Source: Lotus japonicus (lineage: Eukaryota; Streptophyta; Magnoliopsida; Fabales; Fabaceae). Taken from it: a stretch of DNA of 64,000 bases. The position numbers and the translations under genes are program-made. This document shows, in pieces, positions 11,491-21,640 of the stretch; the stretch's first letter is position 1; each line of letters begins with the position of its first letter. Where the stretch lies: the NCBI RefSeq assembly GCF_012489685.1, contig NC_080042.1, positions 78,435,093-78,499,092 of the forward strand. The letters run 5' to 3'. The notes beneath the pieces are model-generated. The model searched no databases. It saw only the letters and a program-made list of their open reading frames with translations, and was not told the DNA's origin.

Positions 11491-12388
11491 CAAAATTGAG
11501 TATAATACTCTTTTCCCCTGTTTTTATGCATGTTATTTCAAATTTTCACGAGGTTACAAGAGATGATTTGGACCCCGGTATTTTATATATGTTATTTCAA
11601 TTCAGTTATATTTTTGTTTTCTCTTTGCATTCTTAATTCTATATGAAGTAATTAATCATATCAATAATAGGATAATTTATATCTGGCGGAGGAATTAACC
11701 TATGGAAAAGTAAAGAGGATTGAGTGTGTGTGGAATTAGTTTTGATGCGCACCTAACAGAGGTAATAGGATAAAATTTTGAATTCTTTCGACTAGCCAAT
11801 GATAGGGTAGTGAAATACCCCTTAGCCAACTTCTCTCGTTCTCCGTTTTAATCCTTATTTAAGCAATTGCGTCTACATGACAGTTGCAATGGGTAGTGTC
11901 CTTAAGTAAATAGTTTAGCTATAACCTGACGGTTTATCTAACACATGAGAAGTATAGTTGACACATAGGTTATTAGGATAACATATATAAAACCAGAGGA
12001 GATGATTCAATTACTTAGCAATCTCAAGACTTCTCTTTATACGAATCTCTATCTTCATATTTGTTTATTTGCGTAATCACAACACCACTTTCAATTTATA
12101 TCTACCTAGAACTCATCCAAGAGTTAGTTTGATTTTTTGGTCACTTGGGTTCCATAATTGTAACTTCACAATCTTATATTACGTGAGCAATAAAGTGCAC
12201 TTACTCTAAAGGCGTGTATTGTTTTTAATCGCAACACTTTGGTGTTCGAGGTTTTAGAATTTTTGTCCTTGATATTTCTTTAATTTAGGATTACCTAAAG
12301 AATTAGACTTCTTAATTTCATCAAAGAGATTAGTAATCAAGAATTAATATCAATATCTCTCGCATAATTTTAGAATACGGGTTAGGCC
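11491..12388. other. intergenic, LTR-like sequence, no gene seen
   Basis: No coding potential. 11940-12260 contains a TATA-like ATATATAAAACC followed by T-rich leader-like sequence, reminiscent of an LTR promoter, but no paired LTR was found. Confidence 0.4.
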
Positions 12389-12780
12389 TAACTTGTTGAG
12401 AAATCTCACATTGACTAAAGATATGGTTGAATAAGTCTTTGAAAATGGTAGGGCACCCACCCTGAGCTAGCTCATCGGGTACAGATAGACCAATCCCGAA
12501 TTATAAGATGGTATCAATGCCTATTTAGATTCATTTATCGGGCAACTAATAAATGAGTCACCCACATATTTTCATTCAAGCAAATTTCATATTCCAGATT
12601 TTCAGTTATAGGCGTGAGAGAGGTGCTGAGGAAATCCACATTGACTATAGGTATGACAAAATAAGACGATACAACATACCTCACCCCTAAGTTAGCTTTT
12701 GGAATAGAGTCTAGTCTGGTACAAATTCTAAAATCTCATAATATATCTTAGAACTAGAACCAATTATGAAAGAAACATTT
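12389..12780 (+). repeat. LTR-retrotransposon end fragments, two diverged copies
   Basis: Two related segments begin GTTGAGAAATCTCACATTGA (about 12393) and GTGCTGAGGAAATCCACATT (about 12622). The phrase CACATTGACTA(A/T)AG(A/G)TATG is shared. The first is followed by ATGGTATCAATGCC, close to a copia primer-binding site. They look like LTR ends with adjoining internal sequence left after deletion. Confidence 0.45.
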
Positions 12781-13163
12781 AAACACTTAGATTAATTCTG
12801 ATAATGGATAATCAATTTTGGCACTTGTGAACGTAGCATCAAACATGCTATTAAATAAAACTAAACTCCTTATAACTTGAAGGATCACAAGTTGACAAGG
12901 TATTGTTTTTTGACTTTTTTCTAATAAAAAGAATAATAATAAAAACATGACAAACAGCTTTTATTTTTGTGCTTTTTCACATACCACCATTTAAGAAACG
13001 TGAATGGTAGTGGACTAACTACTGATGAAAGGTACTTATGCTCCCAATTTGTCTTAATAATAGTTAATACCTTCAAGGGTCCATTTTAGAGCCTCCCACT
13101 TAAAAGAATCTGATTCGTTAATTCAAAGGAAATACCATAAAAGTTTCATACTACTCTGTTGGT

Positions 13164-13175
13164 CTCTATATATAT
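13164..13175 (+). promoter_or_regulatory. TATA box of thioredoxin gene C
   Basis: TCTATATATATC about 105 nt before the ATG at 13277. Confidence 0.5.
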
Positions 13176-13276
13176 CCCAAGTCCCAACCAGTTTGCTATC
13201 ATCCAAACTAAGTAAGAAATCTCAGATTCTTAAATCAATTTCAGTTTATCGTTTCCAGCCACAAGAAGGAACCAAG

Positions 13277-13978
13277 ATGGGAGGTAACATGTTCAATTCT
13301 GTGTATGTCGATAGATCATCAGAGTCATCCAACATCCTTACCTTCCATTCCACAGCTAAATGGAATGCTCATTTTGATGCCTTCAAACAAACTGACAAGC
13401 TGGTATGTTTCAGTACCTACAATAGTCTTTAACTAGTTTCGTAAACCATGTGTTTTCTTAATATGGTCTTTCTTTGCTACAGATGGTGATTGATTTCACA
13501 GCTAAGTGGTGTCGACCCTGCAAACTCATGAACCCAGTTATCCAAGAGTTTGCAGCAAAATACACAGATGTTGAGTTCATCAAGATTGATGTGGACGAGT
13601 TATGGGTAAGTAACTCATTACTATTTAACTAGTTTACTTAATGTAAAAAACAGCACCATGTAATAAATCCTATTTTGTTTAAGTGACACTTTCCACCACA
13701 TGAGAACTGATTTATGTTCACTATATAAATGGCAACAGGAAGTGTCTCAAAAATTCCAGGTGCAGGCACTGCCAGCTTTCATACTCATCAAGAAAGGCAA
13801 AGCCGTTGATAAAGTGGTGGGGGTAAGAAAGGAGGAGCTGAAAAGTATGATTGAAAAACACAGAAAGTTAATTTGTGGTCATGATACAATGATCAACTCA
13901 GAAAGGGTCCGCAGCTGCATGTTCAACCCTGATCATCACAGGGGAACAAGAAAATACCTTCAACTCAGATTTCATTAA
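13277..13978 (+). CDS. thioredoxin h-type paralogue with WCRPC active site, gene C
   Basis: Exons 13277-13402, 13483-13605 and 13739-13978, phase 0, 162 residues, the closest relative of gene B with the same C-terminal extension. Both active-site cysteines remain (52 and 55), but the Gly between them and Pro is Arg: WCRPC (codon CGA; gene B has GGA). Residues between the cysteines set the redox potential in this fold, so activity or partner choice may have shifted, or the gene may be drifting. No stop or frameshift is present and all splice sites are intact. Upstream and downstream DNA is shared with gene B. Confidence 0.88.
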
Positions 13979-14668
13979 GTTTGTGTCATTATTTTCACCA
14001 AAATAAGAGAAAAAATAGGTGTCATTTTCACCATCGCAAGTTTGCAATGTCATGTATCGTAGAAGTGCTTACCTAAAAAAAATGTATCGTGGAAGTATAT
14101 GCAATGTGTAGGTGCCTGAGTTTAACCATTTATGGAGACATACAAGGGCATCAAATGAGTACTATCAATATGACTGGATTCTTTAGAGTCATTGGACTCT
14201 GCTAATCAAAATCTTCAACAACTTCAATATCATCATTGGCCAACTAACATATTTGATATTTCTCTCACAAGAATTAGAAGAAAAAACATTTCTCAGACTA
14301 TCAGCCGAAGAAAAGCTTGTACAAAATAAATAGCAAAAATTAAAAGAGGAATGAACATTGATAATGCAAGGAAGATTCTAAATTACAAGCACCTCATAAT
14401 AAACAAGACACCTCTATTTAATTGAAACCAGTCAATGTACAGTAGAGTACAAATGCGAAAAATGCAAAATATTGATAAGCACTTGTTTCCTAAGTTGCAT
14501 CATATATGCTGTAGAAAAAGGGTGCAACTATATATGCTTGGTAAGTTCATATATACCATGTACAAAATTCATATTGGATAGTGAAACTGCATATTTAGTT
14601 ATGTAAATTCTCATGTGGAAGAGGGTTGCTGAAGAGTTACAACCATTAGACTAATTGCAAGTATGGGT

Positions 14669-15720
14669 TTATCTATCAGCATCACTAAGAATCCTTTTTA
14701 GATCATGTTCTTGTTGTGTGGTTAGCCTTGATGGAAACATAACATCAAACTTGAATATGAGGTTCCCTTTCTTGCTAGGGTCCTTTGAAAGGGGCATACC
14801 TTCATTTGGGACCACCATCTCGTATCCTGGTTTCACAATATCAGTCACTTCGAACGTGATATCTCTTCCATCCAAGGCTGTCAAGTTGAGTGTTGTTCCC
14901 ACCAGGGCATCAAGCAGTAATATCTTCTGGGTCACCACCAAATCATTTCCATATCTCTTGAAAATTCCATGCGGTCTCTCATCCACCACAAAAATTAAAT
15001 CAGCTGCAGTAGCTCCTGGTTCAACATTTCCCTTCCCAGGAAAAGTAATTTTTGTGCCCTTCTTCCAACCAGGTTTAACATCAATCTTCAAGATTTCTTC
15101 TACAGTCTTCAAATTTCTGCAAAAGCAATTCTAAGCAAATTCAAATGAAGGGGAATTTTATGATGATCCAATTTTGCTATAACTAGCCCTAATTTTAATT
15201 AATACTACAATCTTTCACAAAAATCACAAACTTCTATCAGAAATGAACAAACTACAATGCATAAATCATAATTAAATTAAAGGGCAACAGTGGATTACCC
15301 AAATTCATCAAGAACAGTCCTCAAGATTTTCAATTTCTTCCTGCAACCTTTGTAAAGCTCCACAAGGGTACATTCCAACCTGATCACAACTACCCCTGAA
15401 TCTTCATCTTCATTCAGATTATTCCCAACATCCCCATCACCACTTTTCTTCAGGTTAATGGGATAGTGGCCGTAGAGGTCATAGATCTGGCGCTTCTTGG
15501 GGTCACTCAGAACAGCATAGGCTTCAGTTATCTTGTTGAACTTGGCTTCAAACTCTTGTTTCCGAAGAGGGCACTGGTGGTGGTTGTTATCTGGGTGGCA
15601 CTGCATGGTTAACCTCTTGTAAGCATTCTTCAGCTCCTCATCCGTGGCATCACGGTTCACCTTGAGTATCTTGTAGTAGTCCCTAGCAACCATGGTAGCA
15701 AAAATTGTGAGTGAAGACAA
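14669..15720 (-). CDS. DnaJ/Hsp40-type co-chaperone lacking the G/F region
   Basis: Two exons on the minus strand: 15299-15720 and 14669-15116, phase-2 junction, 289 residues from the first ATG. The second ATG at 15693 (MVARDYYKIL) fits the family start better and gives 280. The J-domain has the HPD motif at residues 33-35 of the shorter form, which stimulates Hsp70 ATPase. A client-binding C-terminal domain of the DnaJ_C type follows (TRVVL-like ILRTVLDEFG, then TKITFPGKGN and ADLIFVVDERPH). The Gly/Phe-rich linker normal in type I and II proteins is replaced by a short acidic stretch (NLNEDEDSG), making the protein about 50 residues shorter than usual. It converges on thioredoxin C. Confidence 0.88.
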
Positions 15721-15812
15721 TTGGTCCCTTTAAGGGGTTGCAAAGAGTGTTTGAAGGGCGCAGAAGTTGCAGAAATCGCACGTTAAAGACCGAAACAGAG
15801 TGATGACAAAGG

Positions 15813-16134
15813 TTTCATGATCCTTTTTTTTTTTTGGTCAATAGGTTGAGAGCTAGATTTGCCACCCCAACCATTAGATTTCACACCTCCAATTTTCGGA
15901 TTTTCAAGTTCCGAATTATTTCGGAATATCTTAGATTCCGAAATTAATTCGTGATTTTTAGTTCAAAATACATCTAACACCACACTTTTGAGTAAAAAAC
16001 CACACTTTTGAGTAAAAAACTGCTTCGAAAACCTTATTTTCGAAATATTTCGGAAACTGAGTTTCCGTAAGTGAGGTGACATTTCTAATGATTGGGGTGC
16101 CAAATCTAATGATCCAATAGGTTTCATGATCCTT
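15813..16134. mobile_element. MITE-like inverted-repeat element
   Basis: Inverted repeats, left near 15852-15887 (AGATTTGCCACCCCAACCAT) and right 16069-16108 (its near-complement), enclose about 180 bp rich in TTCGAAA/TTTCGGAA motifs. They also enclose a 22-bp tandem duplication (CACACTTTTGAGTAAAAAAC, near 15975-16019). A 15-bp direct repeat GGTTTCATGATCCTT flanks the whole (15813-15827 and 16120-16134). The family is not identified. Confidence 0.5.
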
Positions 16135-16666
16135 AAAAAGTAAAAACACTAACCTTAGTTGGACCAAATATCTTATAGAAAATAAAATCTTATAATTTTC
16201 TTTTTATTGATTAAAGTATATTACCAATCTCTCATTTTTAAGTAATAAGGGTTTGGTCAAAGAGATTTTTCCATTGATATGAGTTAGAGATTCAAACTTT
16301 CAATCATTATTTAAGAGATAAAGTGTTGAACCGCTGCGTCAACCCACATATTTAAATCTTAAAACTAATTACATATATCAATGTCTTTTTTTTTCAATGG
16401 ATACCAATGTCATAAATATCAAAATAAAATAAGTATCTTACTTTTATTGCAAAATGAATCAGAAAGTATTTTTATTTATTTTTTGTCAGAAAAGAAAGTA
16501 TTTTTCCGAATTGGGGTTATTTTCAACACAAAAAGTATACCCACTAATGATTTAGGCCCATTCCAAACATATGATCAGATCCTAGCACGAAGCCCTAAAT
16601 GACCCACTAATCACTAGTTTTTTGTTCAAAAGCATTCAAGAAGATTGAAAAACTCATGAGAAGGAA
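16135..16666. other. intergenic, no gene seen
   Basis: AT-rich, no supported exon. GAAGGAA at 16660-16666 is repeated just beyond the next element. Confidence 0.45.
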
Positions 16667-17752
16667 GGGTGCCCACTAGGGTGGGGAAGTTTCAAAATGG
16701 TCAATCGGTGGACCATTGCCTAGAACCGTTGGATGAAAGAATCTAGGAATATTCTTAAATTTAGTGGCTAGGATTCAATTAGTGTTAGAGGGGTATGATT
16801 GTAATACTACCATGTCTCTCTCTCGCTTACCAAAAAAAAAAACCATGTCTTTCTCTCAATAGACCCAAAAAGCCAGAACCACCACCGCCGTGCAATCTCC
16901 AACGTCGTGGCCACTGCCGTTTCGACCCACAGCGCCACAACCACCGCCACCACCGGATCTTCTCCCTTCTCACCTACCACAACAACGCCTTCAACAATAT
17001 CCCTCAGTTGCAGTTTCAAATCTGGGTATTTTTGTTAGGTTTTTGGGTGAGGGAGGGATTGAGTAATAGCATAACAGATCCACCGAGCCACCTCAAAGAG
17101 CAGAACAGAGGAACTTGAACTTCGCCTTGCTGACATCGCGCTTGGCGACGAGCTTGACGGAATCGACCATGCTGGCATACTGCTCACACGGAGAGCGAAT
17201 CAGCGATGGATTTGGAGGTCCCAAGCGTGGCTTGCTCGCCGGCGATTGGGGCGGCGGTTTTGTCGACCTGCGCTTTGGTCTCTGAGGGGGTTCTGGGTGG
17301 GCTCGCAGATGGACCAGACGCGGGCTTGAGGGGTGGGTGGCACGCGGTGGCCGGTTTTGATGTTCTGTGTATTACGTGTTTTCCTCCCCCACCATGCTCT
17401 GTTCTCTTCTCTGTTTCTTGTTCTTTGGTGTTTTGAACTGTATTATTGTTTCTTCCCAGTACAAGAAGTGTTTGAAATTGCAAGCAAACCATGGAAATTT
17501 AGATTTTGGGTTTGGGTTTTGACTTGTGTTCGTGCCATGACGGGGAATATGAATCAGTATTGTGTTGGTGTTCCATTGTTTCTGTGCTTGGTGTTAGTTG
17601 TTGGTGCGGTGGTGCTGGAGGTGGGTGAGAACTGAGGAGAGAGGTTTTTTTTTTACAATTTAATTTTTTTTATATTCTTATTTTGTAAATTACTAATATG
17701 ACCATTGGTCCACCAGTGGACCATTTTGAAACTTCCCCACCCTAGTGCACCC
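16667..17752. mobile_element. Pack-MULE-like element with GC-rich cargo
   Basis: A 1,086-bp unit with imperfect terminal inverted repeats of about 50 bp. The left begins GGGTGCCCACTAGGGTGGGG and the right end is its near-complement. It is flanked by the 7-bp direct repeat GAAGGAA (16660-16666 and 17753-17759). The interior, about 16860-17640, is far more GC-rich than its surroundings and lacks a transposase. On the minus strand around 17102-17190 a frame reads CEQYASMVDSVKLVAKRD, typical exon-like composition, so gene fragments were probably captured. MULE assignment is an inference: the target repeat is shorter than the usual 9 bp. Confidence 0.6.
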
Positions 17753-17759
17753 GAAGGAA

Positions 17760-18254
17760 TGGAAATTATTACTATCATAGAACGTAATATTTTGAAAAAA
17801 AAAAAAGAACGTAATATACATTGGCCAAAAAAAAAGAAAACGTAATATTCCAATTAAAATATTTTCTTTCAAAATTTTCTATTCAAATCTAAGTCTAGCT
17901 AGCTTAACTCAAGTAACTCAAGTGAGTTAAGCTAACCACATTACTTGAGTTAAGCTAATATCTTCACAGCATTAATTAAAAATCCATTTAAGGGTTCAAT
18001 AACATTTATTTCTCTAGAATATCAAGGCCCGGATTAAAATGTCAACGTCTTTTGTGTGTGTGAAAATAGAGAATTAATCAAATGATGATATCATAAGTTA
18101 CTTCACAAGGTACTATTGTGTGTTTGTGTCCATAAAAGGTGCTTCCGAATTTAGATATAGTTTCATACCTTGAGATGAGAGTTTGAGTTCCTATATCCAA
18201 TTTACTCTAACTCTAATTTCCATCACTAAACCTTGATAAGAATTAACGAACCAC
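17760..18254. other. intergenic, no gene seen
   Basis: AT-rich upstream region of the broken TIR gene. A small inverted motif around AAGTAACTCAAGTGAGTTAAG at about 17911-17931 is the only structure noted. Confidence 0.4.
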
Positions 18255-18636
18255 ATGGCATGGCAATCCTCCTCCAGCACTTGTACTCCACGTGAAAAGC
18301 ACGATGTGTTCCTGAGCTTTAGAGGTGAGGACACTCGCCACAACTTCACAAGCCATCTTTACGCTAGCTTATGCAGGTTTCAAATCAAAGCCTACATCGA
18401 CTACAACCTTGAGAGAGGGGTAAGTTCTATACTCAGCATGGAACTAGCCTACATCGACTACAACCTTATGCAGGTCTAAGTATGAGGAACTAGCGAAGCT
18501 TCAAGCACATAATCTCATGGTGGGGAGCGGGTTCAATACTCAGCTTTGGAATGATTTACAAGCAACCAACCAACTTCTTGGGCAGCTTAAAATGGAAAAA
18601 AGTACTCGGTTACTTAGACTACCGTGTAGTGCGTAG
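18255..18636 (+). pseudogene. TIR-X pseudogene (gene 1)
   Basis: Starts like the neighbouring genes ([17 protein letters not shown], then [10 protein letters not shown]), but the TIR domain stops after about 55 residues. The frame ends at 18479. From about 18484 another frame matches the tail exon of the paralogues (YEELAKLQ, then QLKMEKSTRLLRL) and ends at 18634-18636. About 100 residues of TIR domain, including the catalytic Glu region, and the intron are missing. Short duplications at the joint (GCCTACATCGACTACAACCT twice) suggest a repaired deletion. No functional product is expected. Confidence 0.8.
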
Positions 18637-18673
18637 TTTTGAAATTTCGAATTAATCTAATAGTTGTGTAATA

Positions 18674-18975
18674 CTCCCTCCGGTCCTATTTATAAGCAAC
18701 AAAAAAAAATTTACATAGTTTAAGAAATGTAGTTAAACTAGATAAAATGCATTAAATATGTCTTGAATCAAAATAAACTTCCAAAATTGCCCTTTGTTAT
18801 TAGTGTTGGAAAGTGGGAAAAAGAGAATAATTAATGAGACACATTTTACAAGTTAGAATTAATAAGGGCATCATTGGAAAAAAATAATTAATATAGCTCA
18901 AACTTTCATTTGGTTCTTATAAAAAGGACCAAAATTTTTCTTCTCTTTCATACTTATAAATAGGACCGGAGGGAG
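18674..18975. mobile_element. Stowaway-like MITE
   Basis: 302 bp with inverted ends CTCCCTCCGGTCCTATTTAT and its complement, flanked by TA on both sides (18672-18673 and 18976-18977). It is a different subfamily from 8009-8286. It sits just behind the TIR pseudogene. Confidence 0.88.
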
Positions 18976-18977
18976 TA

Positions 18978-20092
18978 CTTGTGTTGGTGACATCAATTGA
19001 CATCCACTTTTTTAGCGTTTTTGAACTGCTATTAAATGAAAAACACTTTATTAAGTGTCGATGGGTGTTGCCACTATTCAGGAGTTCCCGCATCTTTTAT
19101 GTTTTCCAATTTGAATGCTGATTTTCCAATTTGAAGTGTATGTTAAACATTGAATATGGCTATCATTCATCATTCAGCTATGACTAACAGATCATTAAAT
19201 GCTATGCCCAAATTTAAGGTGTACTTTAAGATGAGAATTTAGAGTACGTCGTTTAGGATTAGTATCTATGAGTCTGGTGGTTCACAAGTTAGAACACTAA
19301 CAACTCAACACACACATTTTTCATTGATATAAAAAAAAAAAACACATTTTAGAGTAAAAAGTTAGTGTCGAACCCAATGTCAATGTTAAATTTTCTCTTT
19401 TTAACATCAACACAACTAACACAAAGCCGACGCAGTGGGAGTGGGGGGCAGAGGATATAAAACTCTGTGCTATCAACATCGATGCATATAAATTATTTTG
19501 GTGGTTTCTATGATACCCACAATGTATCATACATGAAGGATGTGATTGGTCCACAATAAAAATAATTTATATTTTCATTTTTTTCTTTTTAAATACGGAG
19601 GATGTGATTGGTCCACAACCTTTTCGTGTATCATACCCACACAAGTGTTGTGGTATCGTAGCAAGCACCAATTATTTTATCTTTTTATCCTTTCAAAATT
19701 TTTTTTGGTTACAAGAAGAAAGCTTATCCTTTCAAAATAATTATATATCTTATATATTTTTTAATCAAATATAATAATGGAATTTATCTTTTTTGTTTTT
19801 ATCTAGGGCAACTTGAATTAAAATATAGAAATCAAATCAACGGGGTTGCCTAAAACCGCTTGCTTTCTTTTCATTTTTCACACATAATGACAAAACCATG
19901 ACTTTTCTTTCTTCACCAACTTGAACTTCAATTTGCTTCAGGGAAAGGAAGTACAAAACAACCATAAAATTGAATAATTATGTGTTTATAATTGATTTTC
20001 ACCTTCATCTTTGAGAAAAATGAAGAAATAAGAGATATGATAGGTGTCTATGTGATGTAATTAAAAAAGAATAGAAATATAAAGAGAAATAA
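18978..20092. other. intergenic, no gene seen
   Basis: AT-rich. The phrase GGATGTGATTGGTCCACAA occurs twice about 60 bp apart (near 19537 and 19599) with TATCATAC motifs around it, probably MITE debris. No exon supported. Confidence 0.4.
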
Positions 20093-20179
20093 GTGTATGC
20101 GAGACATGGAGCTAACCAATGTTATAAAATTCACAAGAAGCTAGAGTACTTAAAAGCTAGCAAAACCCAATTCACACAC

Positions 20180-21123
20180 ATGGCTTGGTCAACAACATCC
20201 TCAAGCACCCCGCAACAAAAGCACGATGTGTTCCTCAGCTTCAGGGGAGAGGATACACGGTACACTTTCACAGGCCATCTTCATGCAACTCTCACCAGAT
20301 TGCAAGTCAAAACATACATAGACTATGATCTCCAGAGAGGGGATGAGATTTCATCCTCACTTCTCAGGGCCATCGAGGAGGCAAAGCTCTCTGTCATTGT
20401 TTTCTCCAAAAACTATGGAAATTCAAAGTGGTGCTTGGATGAACTTGTCAAGATACTTGAGTGTAAGAGGACGAGGGGGCAAATCGTGCTGCCCGTTTTC
20501 TATGATATTGATCCCTCCCATGTCCGCAACCAGACCGGGACTTATGCTGAAGCATTTGTCAAGCATGGTCAAGTAGATAAGGTGCAAAAGTGGAGGGAGG
20601 CTTTGAGAGAAGCAGCTAATCTCTCTGGTTGGGATTGCTCTGTCAACAGGTATATTGCATCTTGTGAATCTTTTAGTCCATTGATTAACTACCTTTTTTA
20701 TGTTGTACTTTATCTGCTATCGACTAAGTAAAATTTAGTTCACAAATTAAAAGTTTTGCGCAAATTGATTTTAACACATAAGAAATATATGGTGAACAAC
20801 ATATCGTTACTTTTAGCTAATGGTGGTGATTACATGCCTGTCTGTACAGGATGGAATCTGAAGTGATAGAGAAAATTGCAAAGGATGTGCTGGAAAAACT
20901 GAACCGAGTATATGTTGGAGACCTGGATGAAAAGATTGCAAAGTTTGAGCAACTAGCACAGCTTCAACGTGAGTTTTATGAAAGCATACCTACCCTGGAA
21001 AATCTTAATTATCATCAAGCAACTGTTCAACGTGTCACAGAACTTAAAATGGAGAAGAATGTCCGCATGCTTCGCTTGTCACCTGACATGCTTTCACATT
21101 TGGGTCATTCAAACAATATGTAA
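20180..21123 (+). CDS. TIR-X protein (gene 2), TIR domain without NB-ARC/LRR
   Basis: Exons 20180-20649 and 20850-21123, phase-2 intron of 200 bp, 247 residues. An in-frame ATG lies 29 codons upstream, but MAWS is chosen because the paralogues begin there. The TIR domain (about 14-150) has [10 protein letters not shown], the catalytic-type Glu88 in WCLDEL, and FYDIDPSHVRNQ. Plant TIR domains cleave NAD and signal through EDS1. Exon 2 begins MESEVIEKIAKDVLEKLNRV, like the linker before NB-ARC in TNL receptors, but then runs into a short tail (VTELKMEKNVRMLRLSPDML) shared by the cluster and stops. Near-identical to gene 4. Confidence 0.9.
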
Positions 21124-21329
21124 TTTTCAGTTTTATGAGAGATTAATGGTTGTTGTTAAGTTTCAATGAGATGAGAGTTTGTAATTTTAATTTTCTTACT
21201 ACAATTTCTAACCAAATCTCCACAAGCTGCTCTTCCATTCTGTTGAAAAACATAACCAAATGTATTAAGTTTCAGAACCATTTACTAATGTTTTTGTAAA
21301 GAAATTTCCCAGTCAGGGAGAGTTAGATT
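21124..21329. other. 3' flank of TIR gene 2
   Basis: AT-rich, no gene seen. Confidence 0.5.
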
Positions 21330-21640
21330 ATTAATCACTTGCATAGAAAAGCCAATAATGTGAAAGATATGATATGATTTGGCATGGATGAATAGCTCTT
21401 AAACACTAAGCTCACATCTATCTTTCCAAATAAACCAAGCAATAATAAGGGCCAACTAATACCCCTCCTATCAACCTGATTCTTCTGCAGATTATAATAA
21501 ATCCAGATTACAATGAAGGCTTCCCACAACTTTAATAGCATGAATAATAACTCCTTCTTCTTCTTCACAGTTCCCCTATTCCTTGTAACTCTTTCACCAT
21601 TGGTAATCAATCTTTATGAGCAATCTTCAACAAAAAGGTT
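21330..21640 (-). mobile_element. LINE fragment (region after reverse transcriptase)
   Basis: The minus strand reads ALIIAWFIWKDRCELS, then a stop, then FIHAKSYHIF. This resembles the stretch between the zinc-binding domain and RNase H of plant LINEs. Stops and frameshifts mark it as a relic. Confidence 0.6.
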
